NCBI GenBank assembly: GCA_964523675.1
Contig: CAZFZT010000030.1
Span: 1-37,200 of the forward strand
Direction of reading: 5' to 3'
Origin: CAZFZT01 sp964523675
Lineage (GTDB): Bacteria > Planctomycetota > Phycisphaerae > Phycisphaerales > SM1A02
Length of the DNA: 37,200 bases
Shown here in pieces: positions 21,732-30,180 of this stretch. Every line of letters starts with the position of its first letter. Positions within the stretch are counted from its first letter, which is position 1. The translations under genes and the position numbers were made by a program. The notes below the pieces were generated by a model. It did no database searches. It was not told the origin of the DNA and saw only the letters and a list, made by a program, of their open reading frames with translations.

Positions 21732-24179
21732 TCAATTCCGAAACTGCGACCGACTCGCGCGGTCCTTCCAGAAGTTTGCCTGGTCTGCGCTTCCGAGCTC
21801 GTCGTACACGTTGAACAGCAGGTGAGCGACGCGTCCCGTGCTGCGATGGCCCGGCCCGAGTTCCGCTTCGAGTCGGGCATGCCATGACAGCGCGAGTTCC
21901 TCGGCCGCCTTCATGTCGCCGCCGAGGCCGATGGCGGCGACGGTCAGTTCAAGCGCAGCGAGCGTTTCGGAATGCGAAGGTCCGAGGTGTTCTTCGCAGG
22001 CCGCAAGGTGTTCAGAAGCATGATGAGCGCCTTCCTGGAAGCGCTGCTGCTGCAGGTCGTACTTGATGAGATTCACGCGCCGCCGCATGGTGCTCACGTG
22101 CATCGGCCCGAGCACGCGGTGGCTGCGCTCGGCCGCCTCGCGCAGGAGCGGCTCGGCGAGCTGGCGCAACTCCTGGTTGTTTCCGTAGAGCGCGCCGAGA
22201 TTACCAAGCGAGAGAATCGTCTCCGGAACATCGTCGCCAAGCAGCGCCCGCCGCCGCTCGAGACATGATTCGAGCAACAGCCGCGCCTCCTCGAACTGCG
22301 ATTCATCCATGAGGAAGACGCCGAGGTTGTTCTGCGCGAGCAGCGTGTCGCGGTCGTCCGGCCCGAGGGTCGCGAGGGCTTCGTTGTAGTTCAGGCGGTA
22401 CAGCCCCGCGGCTTCATCATTGCGGCCCAGACGGTGCAGCACGATGGCGAGATTTTCTCGAACGCGGCGAGCCGTTGCTGGGTCATCGGTCGCAACCACA
22501 TGGCGCATCGCATCCTGGAGGACGAGTTCTGCGTCTTCAAGTCGATCAAGTTGATAGAGGGTGAGCCCGAGCGACGCCATCGCCTTCAGCGTGCGCGGGT
22601 CGTTTTCGCCGGCTCCCTGTTCATAGAGCATCACGGCCGAGCGCAGATGCCGCTCGGCTTCGCCAAACGCTCCGAGCAGGTGATAGGTCGAGCCGACCGT
22701 GTCGTGCAGTTCGGCCTTGACCAGCGGCAGGGCGTCGAATCGCTGCTCGAGTTGCAGCGCGGCGTCGTCAAGCATGACACGCACAGTGACCGGCTCGCCG
22801 GCCGTCTTCGCCGGATCGACCGAGGTCAGCATCTCGCGAAGAAACAGGATCACGTCCTGACGCGTGCCCGCTTCATCGGCAATCCTCAACGCCTGCCAGC
22901 CGACTGCTGTTGACCCTGCAAGCAGCGCGATCGCGATTCCGAAAAGGCCGGCGACCAGTCCGCGGTGCCGGCGCGCGAACTTTCGCATGTGTTCGAGATG
23001 AGAGGTCCGGCGGGCGAGGATCGGTTCATGGTTGAGGTGCCGGCGCACATCCGCAGCAAGATCGTGCGCGGAGGCGTACCGGCGATTGGGATCCTTCTCA
23101 AGCGCTTTTCGAACGATGACATCGAGGTCGCCCCGAAATCTTCGATCGTGCGTTGACAGCGGCGTGGGCTCGGTTTCGACAATGGCGCGCGATGCGCTGA
23201 TGATCGACATGCCCTTAACGTCGATCGGGAGCCGGTGCGTGAGCATTTCGTAGAGGATGACGCCGAGCGCGTAGACGTCGGCGCGCACGTCGATGTGGTC
23301 CGTTGCGCGTTGAACCTGCTCCGGGCTCATGTAGGGCAATGTGCCGATGATCTGCCCCGCGCCGGTCTGGATGGTGCTGAGCTGAACGTCGGATTCTGTT
23401 GCCCGCGCAACGCCGAAGTCCACGATCTTCGGCGTGCCGCAATCGGTGACGAGAATGTTCTCCGGCTTGAGGTCGCGGTGAATGACGCCCTTCTGATGCG
23501 CGTGCGCCACGGCGTCGCAAATCTCACAGAACAGGAGCATGCGGTCACGCAACGTGAAAGCAGGTAATTGACTCCGACGAGCAAGGAATGCACCGAGCGT
23601 CTCACCGCTGATGTACTCCATCGCGAAGAACGGCCGGTTTGCAGTTCCGTCGTCGAAGAGTCCCGCTTCGTATATCTGCGCGATGCCGGGATGCTGGAGC
23701 CGGCCGAGCACCGCCGCTTCCAGTTCAAAGCGCTGGACCAGGGCGCGGCTCATTCTGCCGCGACGAATGACTTTGATGGCGATGTCGCGCGCGGGGTTGT
23801 CTTGCGTGGCGAGATAGACAGCCCCCATGCCGCCCGTGCCGAGCGGGTGCTTGATTGTGTAGCGGCCGATGCGCGGTGGGAGCGCGTGGTCGGGTTCGTC
23901 ATCGCCAGCGTGCGGGCCGTCTCCATCTTCAAGTGGCAATCGAGCTTCGAGCTGTTCATCAGGCAGCGCGAACGAGCCGGATTGGACCAATGCGAGGGCG
24001 AACTGACCTTCACTGAGCACGCCGCTTGTCGTTGCGTCGTTTCGCAGCAGTTGGCGCAGCGCGCGTTCCATGGCCGGGTCATCGCTGCACGCGGTGCTGA
24101 GGAACTCCTGTTGATCCTCGGGCGGAAGATCACACGCCGCGATGAACAGTTCCTTGAGTCGATTGCGATCGACGTTCAT
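21732..24179 (-). CDS. membrane Ser/Thr protein kinase with TPR domain (kinase B)
   Basis: An 815-residue Hanks-type kinase. The N-terminal region (1-105) is helical and acidic. The kinase domain (about 107-385) has LGTGGMGAVYLA, Lys136 (IAIK), HRDLKPEN with catalytic Asp236, DFG at 254-256, and GTLPYMSPEQV. One transmembrane helix lies at about 407-427 (GLVAGLFGIAIALLAGSTAV). The outer half (about 450-790) has tetratricopeptide repeats of the Kinesin-light-chain kind (GAFGEAERHLRSAVMLYE, LDRLEDAELVLQDAM, NPRTL-like spacing). ATG 24179 overlaps the sigma B stop by four bases (ATGA), so the two are made together. The same kinase/TPR layout as kinase A, without the palindrome insertions. Signal and substrates are unknown; the sigma factor is an obvious candidate. 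Confidence 0.94.
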   Translation of the reverse strand: MNVDRNRLKELFIAACDLPPEDQQEFLSTACSDDPAMERALRQLLRNDATTSGVLSEGQFALALVQSGSFALPDEQLEARLPLEDGDGPHAGDDEPDHALPPRIGRYTIKHPLGTGGMGAVYLATQDNPARDIAIKVIRRGRMSRALVQRFELEAAVLGRLQHPGIAQIYEAGLFDDGTANRPFFAMEYISGETLGAFLARRSQLPAFTLRDRMLLFCEICDAVAHAHQKGVIHRDLKPENILVTDCGTPKIVDFGVARATESDVQLSTIQTGAGQIIGTLPYMSPEQVQRATDHIDVRADVYALGVILYEMLTHRLPIDVKGMSIISASRAIVETEPTPLSTHDRRFRGDLDVIVRKALEKDPNRRYASAHDLAADVRRHLNHEPILARRTSHLEHMRKFARRHRGLVAGLFGIAIALLAGSTAVGWQALRIADEAGTRQDVILFLREMLTSVDPAKTAGEPVTVRVMLDDAALQLEQRFDALPLVKAELHDTVGSTYHLLGAFGEAERHLRSAVMLYEQGAGENDPRTLKAMASLGLTLYQLDRLEDAELVLQDAMRHVVATDDPATARRVRENLAIVLHRLGRNDEAAGLYRLNYNEALATLGPDDRDTLLAQNNLGVFLMDESQFEEARLLLESCLERRRALLGDDVPETILSLGNLGALYGNNQELRQLAEPLLREAAERSHRVLGPMHVSTMRRRVNLIKYDLQQQRFQEGAHHASEHLAACEEHLGPSHSETLAALELTVAAIGLGGDMKAAEELALSWHARLEAELGPGHRSTGRVAHLLFNVYDELGSADQANFWKDRASRSQFRN

Positions 24180-24790
24180 GTGTTCTCCTCGCCTTCGAAC
24201 TGTGCTCTGAGCCAGGCGCGCGCCATGCGCCAGTCGTACATGACGGTTCGCTCGCTCACGCCGAGCACCTGTGCGACTTCGGGCACGGTCAGACCGGCGA
24301 AGTAACGCAGTTCCACGATGCGCTCCTGCCGCGGATCGATTTCACCCAGCCGCGCGAGGGCGTCGTGCAGGTCGATGAGGTCGACTGCGCTGGAGTCGTC
24401 GAGCGGGGCGACCTGTGGGGCGGCCGACGCTGCCTGTTCGCCGTCTGCAATGCCGACGATGGAGATGCGCTGCCAGTCACCGCCGCGTTTCTTGGCGCGT
24501 TTCGCACGAGCATGATCGACGAGCAGGTCCCGCATGACTTTGGCTGCGACAGCGAAGAAATGGGCGCGTCCTTCCCATGACACATCCGTTTTCTGGACGA
24601 GTTTCATGAAAACGTCATTGACGAGAATTGTGGGCTGGAGGGTGTGGCCAGGCCGGCGGGTGGCGAAGAAGTGCCCGGCAAGTGCGCGTAATTCGGCGTG
24701 AACGAGGGGAAAGAGCCGCTGCGCTGCGTCTGCATCGCCGCGTTCGAGTGCCGCCAGAACTTGAGTCACGTTTGCGCTGATTTCCTGCAC
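24176..24790 (-). CDS. ECF sigma factor, TIGR02999-like (sigma B)
   Basis: An ECF sigma factor of about 204 residues, homologous to sigma A. Region 2: LFPLVHAELRALAGHFF, HTLQPTILVNDVFMKLV, AHFFAVAAKVMRDLLVDHARA. Region 4: VELRYFAGLTVPEVAQVLG and SERTVMYDWRMARAWL. The start is placed at GTG 24790 because GGGAGG lies 10 bases upstream and family members begin only a few residues before the first helix; ATG 24811 (seven codons longer) has no ribosome site and touches an inverted repeat. It overlaps kinase B by ATGA and diverges from the five-paralogue operon with about 184 bp between starts, repeating the module A layout. Confidence 0.92.
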   Translation of the reverse strand: MQEISANVTQVLAALERGDADAAQRLFPLVHAELRALAGHFFATRRPGHTLQPTILVNDVFMKLVQKTDVSWEGRAHFFAVAAKVMRDLLVDHARAKRAKKRGGDWQRISIVGIADGEQAASAAPQVAPLDDSSAVDLIDLHDALARLGEIDPRQERIVELRYFAGLTVPEVAQVLGVSERTVMYDWRMARAWLRAQFEGEENT

Positions 24791-24811
24791 AGATGTTACG
24801 CCTCCCTGCAT

Positions 24812-24828
24812 GGTCCAGTTGATGGACC
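24812..24828. promoter_or_regulatory. perfect inverted repeat at the sigma B transcript start
   Basis: ggtcca (24812-24817) and tggacc (24823-24828) flank gttga. It lies just after the candidate sigma B promoter, at the expected +1, and before the ribosome site. It could be an operator or a 5' stabilising hairpin. Confidence 0.4.
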
Positions 24829-24834
24829 TCGCTC

Positions 24835-24863
24835 AATATACATCGCGATAAATTTGCGGTCTA
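24835..24863 (-). promoter_or_regulatory. candidate sigma-70 promoter of sigma B - kinase B
   Basis: On the minus strand TAGACC (24863-24858), a 17-base spacer, then TATATT (24840-24835). The predicted start near 24828 falls at the edge of the inverted repeat. Confidence 0.45.
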
Positions 24864-24974
24864 CTTGCAGGGGACACGGCGGGACTACGGGTTCTGTTTA
24901 CGGAGCGACATGGCGGCGGCCCGGCTGGAAACGGCTGCCATGCAATGCGCTCAACTTGTGCTTGAGGAGACTCC

Positions 24975-26669
24975 ATGCTCGCGCCGATCGTCCAGTTCAT
25001 CACAGCGTTTCTGATCGCGGCCGGTTCTCTTGCCGTAACCACCTCGGCCGCGGCAGCCGATGGCTCCGTCGGTACGACGTTCACCTACCAAGGTCGGCTG
25101 ACCGAAGGCGGAGAGCCGGCGGCTGGGACAGTTGAACTGATCTTCCGGCTCTACGACGAGCAAGTGGGCGGAACGCCCCTCAAAGGCGGCGTGCTTGTCG
25201 CGGAGGACTTTGAAATCGGCGATGACGGGCGATTCACCATCGACCTTGACTTCGGCGATCTGTTCACCGGTGAGCCGCGCTGGCTTGAGATCGTTGTGAA
25301 CGAGACGACGCTCGCACCGCGCCAGCCGATCATGGCTGCGCCGCACGCAATGGTCGCCACCACCGCGACGAATGTGCCGACCACCGCAATCGTGGGCTCC
25401 TACGAGGGCATAAACAGTGTTGGAACGCTCGATTCGCTCAATGTGAGCGGCAACACGGGACTGGGCACAGTCAATCCTGCAGCGAAACTCCACATTGTCG
25501 GAAGTGACAACAACGGCACCGACGCCGCTGTCCGCATCGTCTCCGGCAATCAGACCATGCTGCTTGACGGCAACGAGATCGACACCACTGATGCAGGCGG
25601 CCTGCATCTCAACCACAATCTGCCCAACAACGTCTCGATCGTCAACGGCGGCGGCCGGGTCGGCATCGGCACGCAATTCCCGGCCGCCCGGCTCGATGTG
25701 CGGGCTCTGGCCGCCGCTTCAGGAGACAACACGGCCCGCTTCAGCGCGCCGGAGATCGGCCCAAATGTGAGCCACATCCATTGGGGAACCAACGGCGACT
25801 GGTTCATTCGCTCCGCGAACAGCGCTGGCAAGATCATCCTTCAGGACGGCGGCGGGAACGTTGGAATCGGCACAACCTCGCCAACAGCGCGGCTCCATGT
25901 CAACCATGTCGGGTCCGGTTATGCAATGCGCGCGGTTCACGATGCGAATCAGTCCGGCGGCGCAATCCTTGCGGAAGTCCAGCCCGATGGCAACACACAG
26001 ACGCATTACGCCGGCCGTTTCGTCAACTACAACTTCAACGGCAGCGGCACCAGTGAGATCGGTATCTCGGCGGAACTGTGGGGCAGTGCGGGCGCTGCCA
26101 TCCTGGCCAAATCGATGCAGGCGACGGGAAATGTCGACGGCGTCGTTGGCGTGACGCTGAGCAATAGTTCGCAGGCGTCCGGTGTCGAGGGGCGCGCTGA
26201 ACATAGTTCGGGATTGGCTGTCGGCGTGAAGGGGTTCTGCAACAGCGCAACAGGGTATGACTTCCTTGCTACCGGAGCGGGCGTCAACTACGGCTCCTCA
26301 TCATCCGCCCGCTGGAAGCGCAACGTCGCAAGCATCACGCAGCCGCTGGAGAAACTGGACCGGCTTCGCGGTGTCACGTTCGACTGGGATGCTGAGCACG
26401 GCGGGCATCACGACATCGGCATGATCGCTGAGGAGGTCGGCCGCGTCCTGCCGGAGATCGTTGTGTACGAGGAAAACGGCATTGACGCTCAGGGCATGGA
26501 CTACAGCAAACTCGGTCCGCTGCTCATTGAGGCGGTCAAAGCGCTGCGCACGGAGAAGGAGGCCGAAGTTGCGCGGCTTGAAGCGCGAGTTGAGATGCTT
26601 GAAGCACGCTTGCGGAGATTCGAAGAGATCGCCGCCCGGGCGGCTGGCCACTCGTTCCAGGAGAATTGA
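24975..26669 (+). CDS. secreted fibre-like protein with S74 domain, paralogue 1 of 5
   Basis: First gene of the long rightward operon of module B; 564 residues. Signal peptide 1-28 (ends AAAADG). The shared N-terminal domain (33-130) runs from VGTTFTYQGRL to LAPRQPIMAAPHAMVA. A middle part (140-300) has SLNVSGNTGLGTVNPAAKLHIVG-type steps seen as short blocks (GTLDSLNVSGN, AAKLHIVG, NVGIGTTSPTARLHV), typical of beta-helical fibre stems. The S74 chaperone domain begins at about 443 (SSARWKRNV, HDIGMIAEEVGRVLPEIV) and ends in a coiled coil (about 525-555). GAGGAG lies 5 bases before ATG. Closely related in DNA sequence to the next gene over about 25440-25870. Probably a trimeric surface or matrix protein; no binding target can be read. 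Confidence 0.9.
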   Translation: MLAPIVQFITAFLIAAGSLAVTTSAAAADGSVGTTFTYQGRLTEGGEPAAGTVELIFRLYDEQVGGTPLKGGVLVAEDFEIGDDGRFTIDLDFGDLFTGEPRWLEIVVNETTLAPRQPIMAAPHAMVATTATNVPTTAIVGSYEGINSVGTLDSLNVSGNTGLGTVNPAAKLHIVGSDNNGTDAAVRIVSGNQTMLLDGNEIDTTDAGGLHLNHNLPNNVSIVNGGGRVGIGTQFPAARLDVRALAAASGDNTARFSAPEIGPNVSHIHWGTNGDWFIRSANSAGKIILQDGGGNVGIGTTSPTARLHVNHVGSGYAMRAVHDANQSGGAILAEVQPDGNTQTHYAGRFVNYNFNGSGTSEIGISAELWGSAGAAILAKSMQATGNVDGVVGVTLSNSSQASGVEGRAEHSSGLAVGVKGFCNSATGYDFLATGAGVNYGSSSSARWKRNVASITQPLEKLDRLRGVTFDWDAEHGGHHDIGMIAEEVGRVLPEIVVYEENGIDAQGMDYSKLGPLLIEAVKALRTEKEAEVARLEARVEMLEARLRRFEEIAARAAGHSFQEN

Positions 26670-26670
26670 C

Positions 26671-28410
26671 ATGCGAAATGCGTTCGTCCCAACCTGTTTG
26701 CTCGTGTGCGCGTACCTGATTCTTGCTGCCATCGGCTCGCGCCCGGCGGCCGGTGACACACCGGTCGGAACGACGTTCACCTATCAGGGCCGCCTGACTC
26801 TCGGCGGCGAGCCGGTGAGCGAGAAGGTTGATCTGGAGTTTCGTCTCTTCGCGCAGGAAGCGTTCGGCGATCCGCTGGGGGTATTGCTTGCCGAGGAGTT
26901 TGCGTTGAACGAGGACGGGCGATTCACCATCGACCTCGACTTTGGCGATCTGTTTACAGGCGATGCGCGCTGGCTGGAGATTGTCGTCAATGAGACGACG
27001 CTCGCGCCGCGCCAGCCGATCATGGCGGTGCCGCATGCCGTCGTGGCTGCGTCCGCGAAAAGCGTGCCGACCACCGGCGTCGTCGGCTCGTACTCCGGCA
27101 TCACCGGCGTAGGCACTCTGAGTTCGCTCAACGTGATCGGCAACACAGGACTGGGCACGGTCAATCCTGCAGCGAAACTCCACATTGTCGGCGCTGAGAA
27201 CAACGGTACGAATGCAGGGCTGCGCATCGTCTCCGGCAACCAGGTCATGCTCCTCGATGGCAACGAGATCGACACCACTGATGCAGGCGGCCTGCATCTC
27301 AACCACAACATGCCTCATGACGTGTCGATGGCGAATGGCGGCGGGCGAGTTGGCATCGGCACGCAATTCCCGGCCGCCCGGCTCGATGTGCGGGCTCTGG
27401 CCGCTGCTTCGGGGGACAACACCGCTCGCTTCAGCGCGCCGGAGATCGGCCCGAATGTGAGCCACGTCCATTGGGGAACCAACGGCGACTGGTTCATTCG
27501 CTCGGCCAAGGATGCTGGCAAGGTCATCCTTCAGGACGGTGGCGGGAACGTCGGAATCGGCATCGCGAGTCCCAGTTATCGTCTTCATGTCATTGGCGGT
27601 ATGTACAGTGGGGCGACGACTTCTTCGACCTATGGGGGGACATTCGGGGGCGCTGGATCTTTTGGCAGCGGTCGTTCATTGTTCGTGCTTGGCGAGACAC
27701 ACATGCTCGGCAATCTGGGCGTCGGCCTTACAAACCCCACCGCGCGCGTTGATGTCCTGACATCCAGCTCAGTCGGAGTTCGCGGCACTTCCAGTCTGAA
27801 CCAGGGTGTTGGCGTGCATGGCCATGCAACCACCGGAGGCAGCGCTATTGGGGTATACGGCACAAGCGCTTCCGGATGGGCCGGTAAGTTCGAAGGCCCT
27901 GCGTTTGTCACAGGTAACTTCTTCGTCGGCGGCTCCAAGAACTTCCTCATCGACAATCCGGCCGATCCGGAGAACGAGTATCTCGTCCATTCGTGCGTCG
28001 AGAGCGACGAGATGAAGAACATCTACGACGGCGTCGTCACGCTCGACGCTGCCGGTGCTGCGGTGGTCACGATGCCAGACTGGTTCGAGCTCGTCAATGC
28101 AGATTTCAGGTATCAGCTCACATGCATTGGCGGATACGCGCCGGTGTACATCGCGCGGGAACTTGAGAACGGCTCGTTCATGATCGCCGGCGAAGGACCG
28201 CGGGCGCCGGGCATGAAAGTGTCCTGGCAGGTCACCGGAAATCGGATCGACCCGGCAGCGCGCCGAAGCAATCACCGCGTGATCGTCCCCAAGAGCGCGT
28301 CGGAGAAGGGCAAGTTTCTGCATCCCGCCGACTACGGCAGGCCCGAGGCCGATCGCATCGTTCGAATGGCAAATCCATCCGCGATGACCACGGACGATCA
28401 GAGCAACTGA
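26671..28410 (+). CDS. secreted fibre-like protein, paralogue 2 of 5, with a non-S74 C-terminus
   Basis: A 579-residue secreted protein. Signal peptide about 1-28; shared N-terminal domain from VGTTFTYQGRL to LAPRQPIMAVPHAVVA. The stem matches paralogue 1 almost base for base in places. The C-terminus differs: instead of S74 it has a domain from about residue 423, NFLIDNPADPENEYLVHS, EMKNIYDGVVTLDAAG, WFELVNADFRYQLT and MKVSWQVTGNR, a module I recall from other bacterial surface or fibre-like proteins but cannot name. ATG 26671 follows the previous stop by one base and has AGGAG upstream; the open frame further upstream overlaps the previous gene and is rejected. Having no self-cleaving chaperone, it may assemble differently from its neighbours. 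Confidence 0.88.
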   Translation: MRNAFVPTCLLVCAYLILAAIGSRPAAGDTPVGTTFTYQGRLTLGGEPVSEKVDLEFRLFAQEAFGDPLGVLLAEEFALNEDGRFTIDLDFGDLFTGDARWLEIVVNETTLAPRQPIMAVPHAVVAASAKSVPTTGVVGSYSGITGVGTLSSLNVIGNTGLGTVNPAAKLHIVGAENNGTNAGLRIVSGNQVMLLDGNEIDTTDAGGLHLNHNMPHDVSMANGGGRVGIGTQFPAARLDVRALAAASGDNTARFSAPEIGPNVSHVHWGTNGDWFIRSAKDAGKVILQDGGGNVGIGIASPSYRLHVIGGMYSGATTSSTYGGTFGGAGSFGSGRSLFVLGETHMLGNLGVGLTNPTARVDVLTSSSVGVRGTSSLNQGVGVHGHATTGGSAIGVYGTSASGWAGKFEGPAFVTGNFFVGGSKNFLIDNPADPENEYLVHSCVESDEMKNIYDGVVTLDAAGAAVVTMPDWFELVNADFRYQLTCIGGYAPVYIARELENGSFMIAGEGPRAPGMKVSWQVTGNRIDPAARRSNHRVIVPKSASEKGKFLHPADYGRPEADRIVRMANPSAMTTDDQSN

Positions 28411-28453
28411 ATCGGTCTGCGATCCGTCACCCATGGCTGTAAAGGAATCAGGA

Positions 28454-30163
28454 ATGTCTCGTCACCGTCACCTCTGCACAGCGATTCTGCTGCTTTCCAT
28501 GGTCGTCGGATTGAGCGTCGCCACAGTCAACGCCGACATCTCGCCGGTTGGAACGACGTTCACGTATCAAGGCAGACTCTTTCAATCCGGCGAACCGGTC
28601 AGCGGAACACTGGACTTGATGTTCCGGTTGTACAGCACGGCCGGTGGCGGAGTGCCGCTCGAAGGCGGCGTGCTCGTTGCGAACGACTTTGAGATCGGTG
28701 AGGATGGGTTCTTTACGCTCGACCTTGACTTCGACGATCTGTTCACCGGGGAGCCGCGCTGGCTTGAGATCGTTGTGAACGAGACGGCGCTCTCGCCGCG
28801 CCAGCCGATTGTTGCGGTGCCGCATGTGATGGTGGCGACGACGGCTGCGAATGCTCCCGCCAAGGCGGTTGTCGGAGTCTTCTCGGGCATTACCGGTGTC
28901 GGCACGCTGAACACGCTCAATGTCAGCGGTAACGTCGGCGTGGGAACGACCGATCCTCAGTCGCGCCTGCATATCGTCGGCGCGGAAAGCGATGGTCAGG
29001 AAGCTGCGGTTCGAATCGTTTCCGGCAGTGAGACGATGCTGATGGACGGTAATGAGATCGACTCGACGGATCAATCCAGTCTCCTGCTCAACAGCAACAC
29101 GCAGCACAACGTCATCCTGGCGACCGGCGGCGGTAAGGTTGGAGTCGGCACCGGATCGCCTCAGGCGCGACTTGATGTTGTCGCAAACACAGCCGAGGGG
29201 AACGACTACGCGGCTCGCTTCACGGCGCTGGACATCGGTCCGAATCAGAGTTTCATTCTCACGGAGAATCTGGGTGACTGGAGAATTCGCTCTGCCAGTT
29301 CCGAGGGCAAGGTCATTTTTCAAAACGGTGGCGGCAACGTCGGAATCGGCCTCTCAAATCCGCAATATCGACTGCATGTGGCGGATGGCTCGGACCACGC
29401 CATTCGCGGTGACAGTTTCGGCACCGGATCTGCGGCGCCCGTGTACGGCCAGGCCGGGAGCAGCAGCGGCGTCATTGGAATGGCTGCGGCGACGTTCGGA
29501 GTGTGCAATGGCGTGCTGGGTGAATCAAACAGCGTGGCCGGCAGAGGTGTCTATGGTTTCGCCTCGTCATCCACCGGATCGAACTATGGGGTCTTCGGCA
29601 CGAGTCTCTCGAGCGAAGGACGCGGTGTGGCCGGGCTCGTTACTACATGGGGAGCGACCGGTGTGTACGGGCAATCGCCCGGAGGTCGCGGCGTGTATGG
29701 GCTGGTCACCGCGCAATCCGGCGTGAACTACGCCGTGTACGGCGAAAGCCAGAGCAACATCGGATACGACTTCTACGCCGCTGGCGACGGGCTCAATTAC
29801 GGAGCTCCATCCTCCAGGCGATGGAAGTCCAACATCCGCAACGTTGACGAGCCGCTTGATAAACTCGCGCAGCTTCGCGGCGTGCAGTTCACGTGGGATG
29901 CAGCGCACGGCGGGCATCAGGACATCGGCTTCATCGCAGAGGACGTCGGAAAGGTGCTGCCGGAGATCGTTCAATATGAAGAAAACGGCGTTGATGCAGT
30001 CGGCATGGATTACAGCATGCTCTCGCCGCTGCTCGTCGAGGCGGTCAATGCGCTCCGCAATGAGAAGAACGCTGCGCTTCCAGCTCTGAACGCCGAGGTC
30101 GTCACACTCGAGGAGCGCCTGCAACGGCTCGAAGAGATCGTCGCCGGCCGCGCCGTCCGTTGA
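28454..30163 (+). CDS. secreted fibre-like protein with S74 domain, paralogue 3 of 5
   Basis: A 569-residue secreted protein. Signal peptide about 1-27 (ATVNADI). Shared N-terminal domain starting VGTTFTYQGRLFQSGEP. The second half of the stem (about 310-445) is a run of GVYG-like repeats (GVFGTS, GVAGL, GVYGQS, GVYGLV, AVYGES), which suggests a regular beta-structure. The S74 domain starts at about 453, SSRRWKSNI, with DIGFIAEDVGKVLPEIV, and a terminal coiled coil. ATG 28454 is preferred over 28433 because AAAGGA lies 8 bases before it. Forty-three bp after paralogue 2, 17 bp before paralogue 4. Confidence 0.89.
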   Translation: MSRHRHLCTAILLLSMVVGLSVATVNADISPVGTTFTYQGRLFQSGEPVSGTLDLMFRLYSTAGGGVPLEGGVLVANDFEIGEDGFFTLDLDFDDLFTGEPRWLEIVVNETALSPRQPIVAVPHVMVATTAANAPAKAVVGVFSGITGVGTLNTLNVSGNVGVGTTDPQSRLHIVGAESDGQEAAVRIVSGSETMLMDGNEIDSTDQSSLLLNSNTQHNVILATGGGKVGVGTGSPQARLDVVANTAEGNDYAARFTALDIGPNQSFILTENLGDWRIRSASSEGKVIFQNGGGNVGIGLSNPQYRLHVADGSDHAIRGDSFGTGSAAPVYGQAGSSSGVIGMAAATFGVCNGVLGESNSVAGRGVYGFASSSTGSNYGVFGTSLSSEGRGVAGLVTTWGATGVYGQSPGGRGVYGLVTAQSGVNYAVYGESQSNIGYDFYAAGDGLNYGAPSSRRWKSNIRNVDEPLDKLAQLRGVQFTWDAAHGGHQDIGFIAEDVGKVLPEIVQYEENGVDAVGMDYSMLSPLLVEAVNALRNEKNAALPALNAEVVTLEERLQRLEEIVAGRAVR

Positions 30164-30180
30164 TCAATAAAGGAAATCCG

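Noticed and set aside
26536..27588. Leftward open frame of 350 codons opposite paralogues 1 and 2
   Set aside because: It spans two real genes on the other strand and shows no domain; similar shadow frames recur opposite the other paralogues because those genes are similar.
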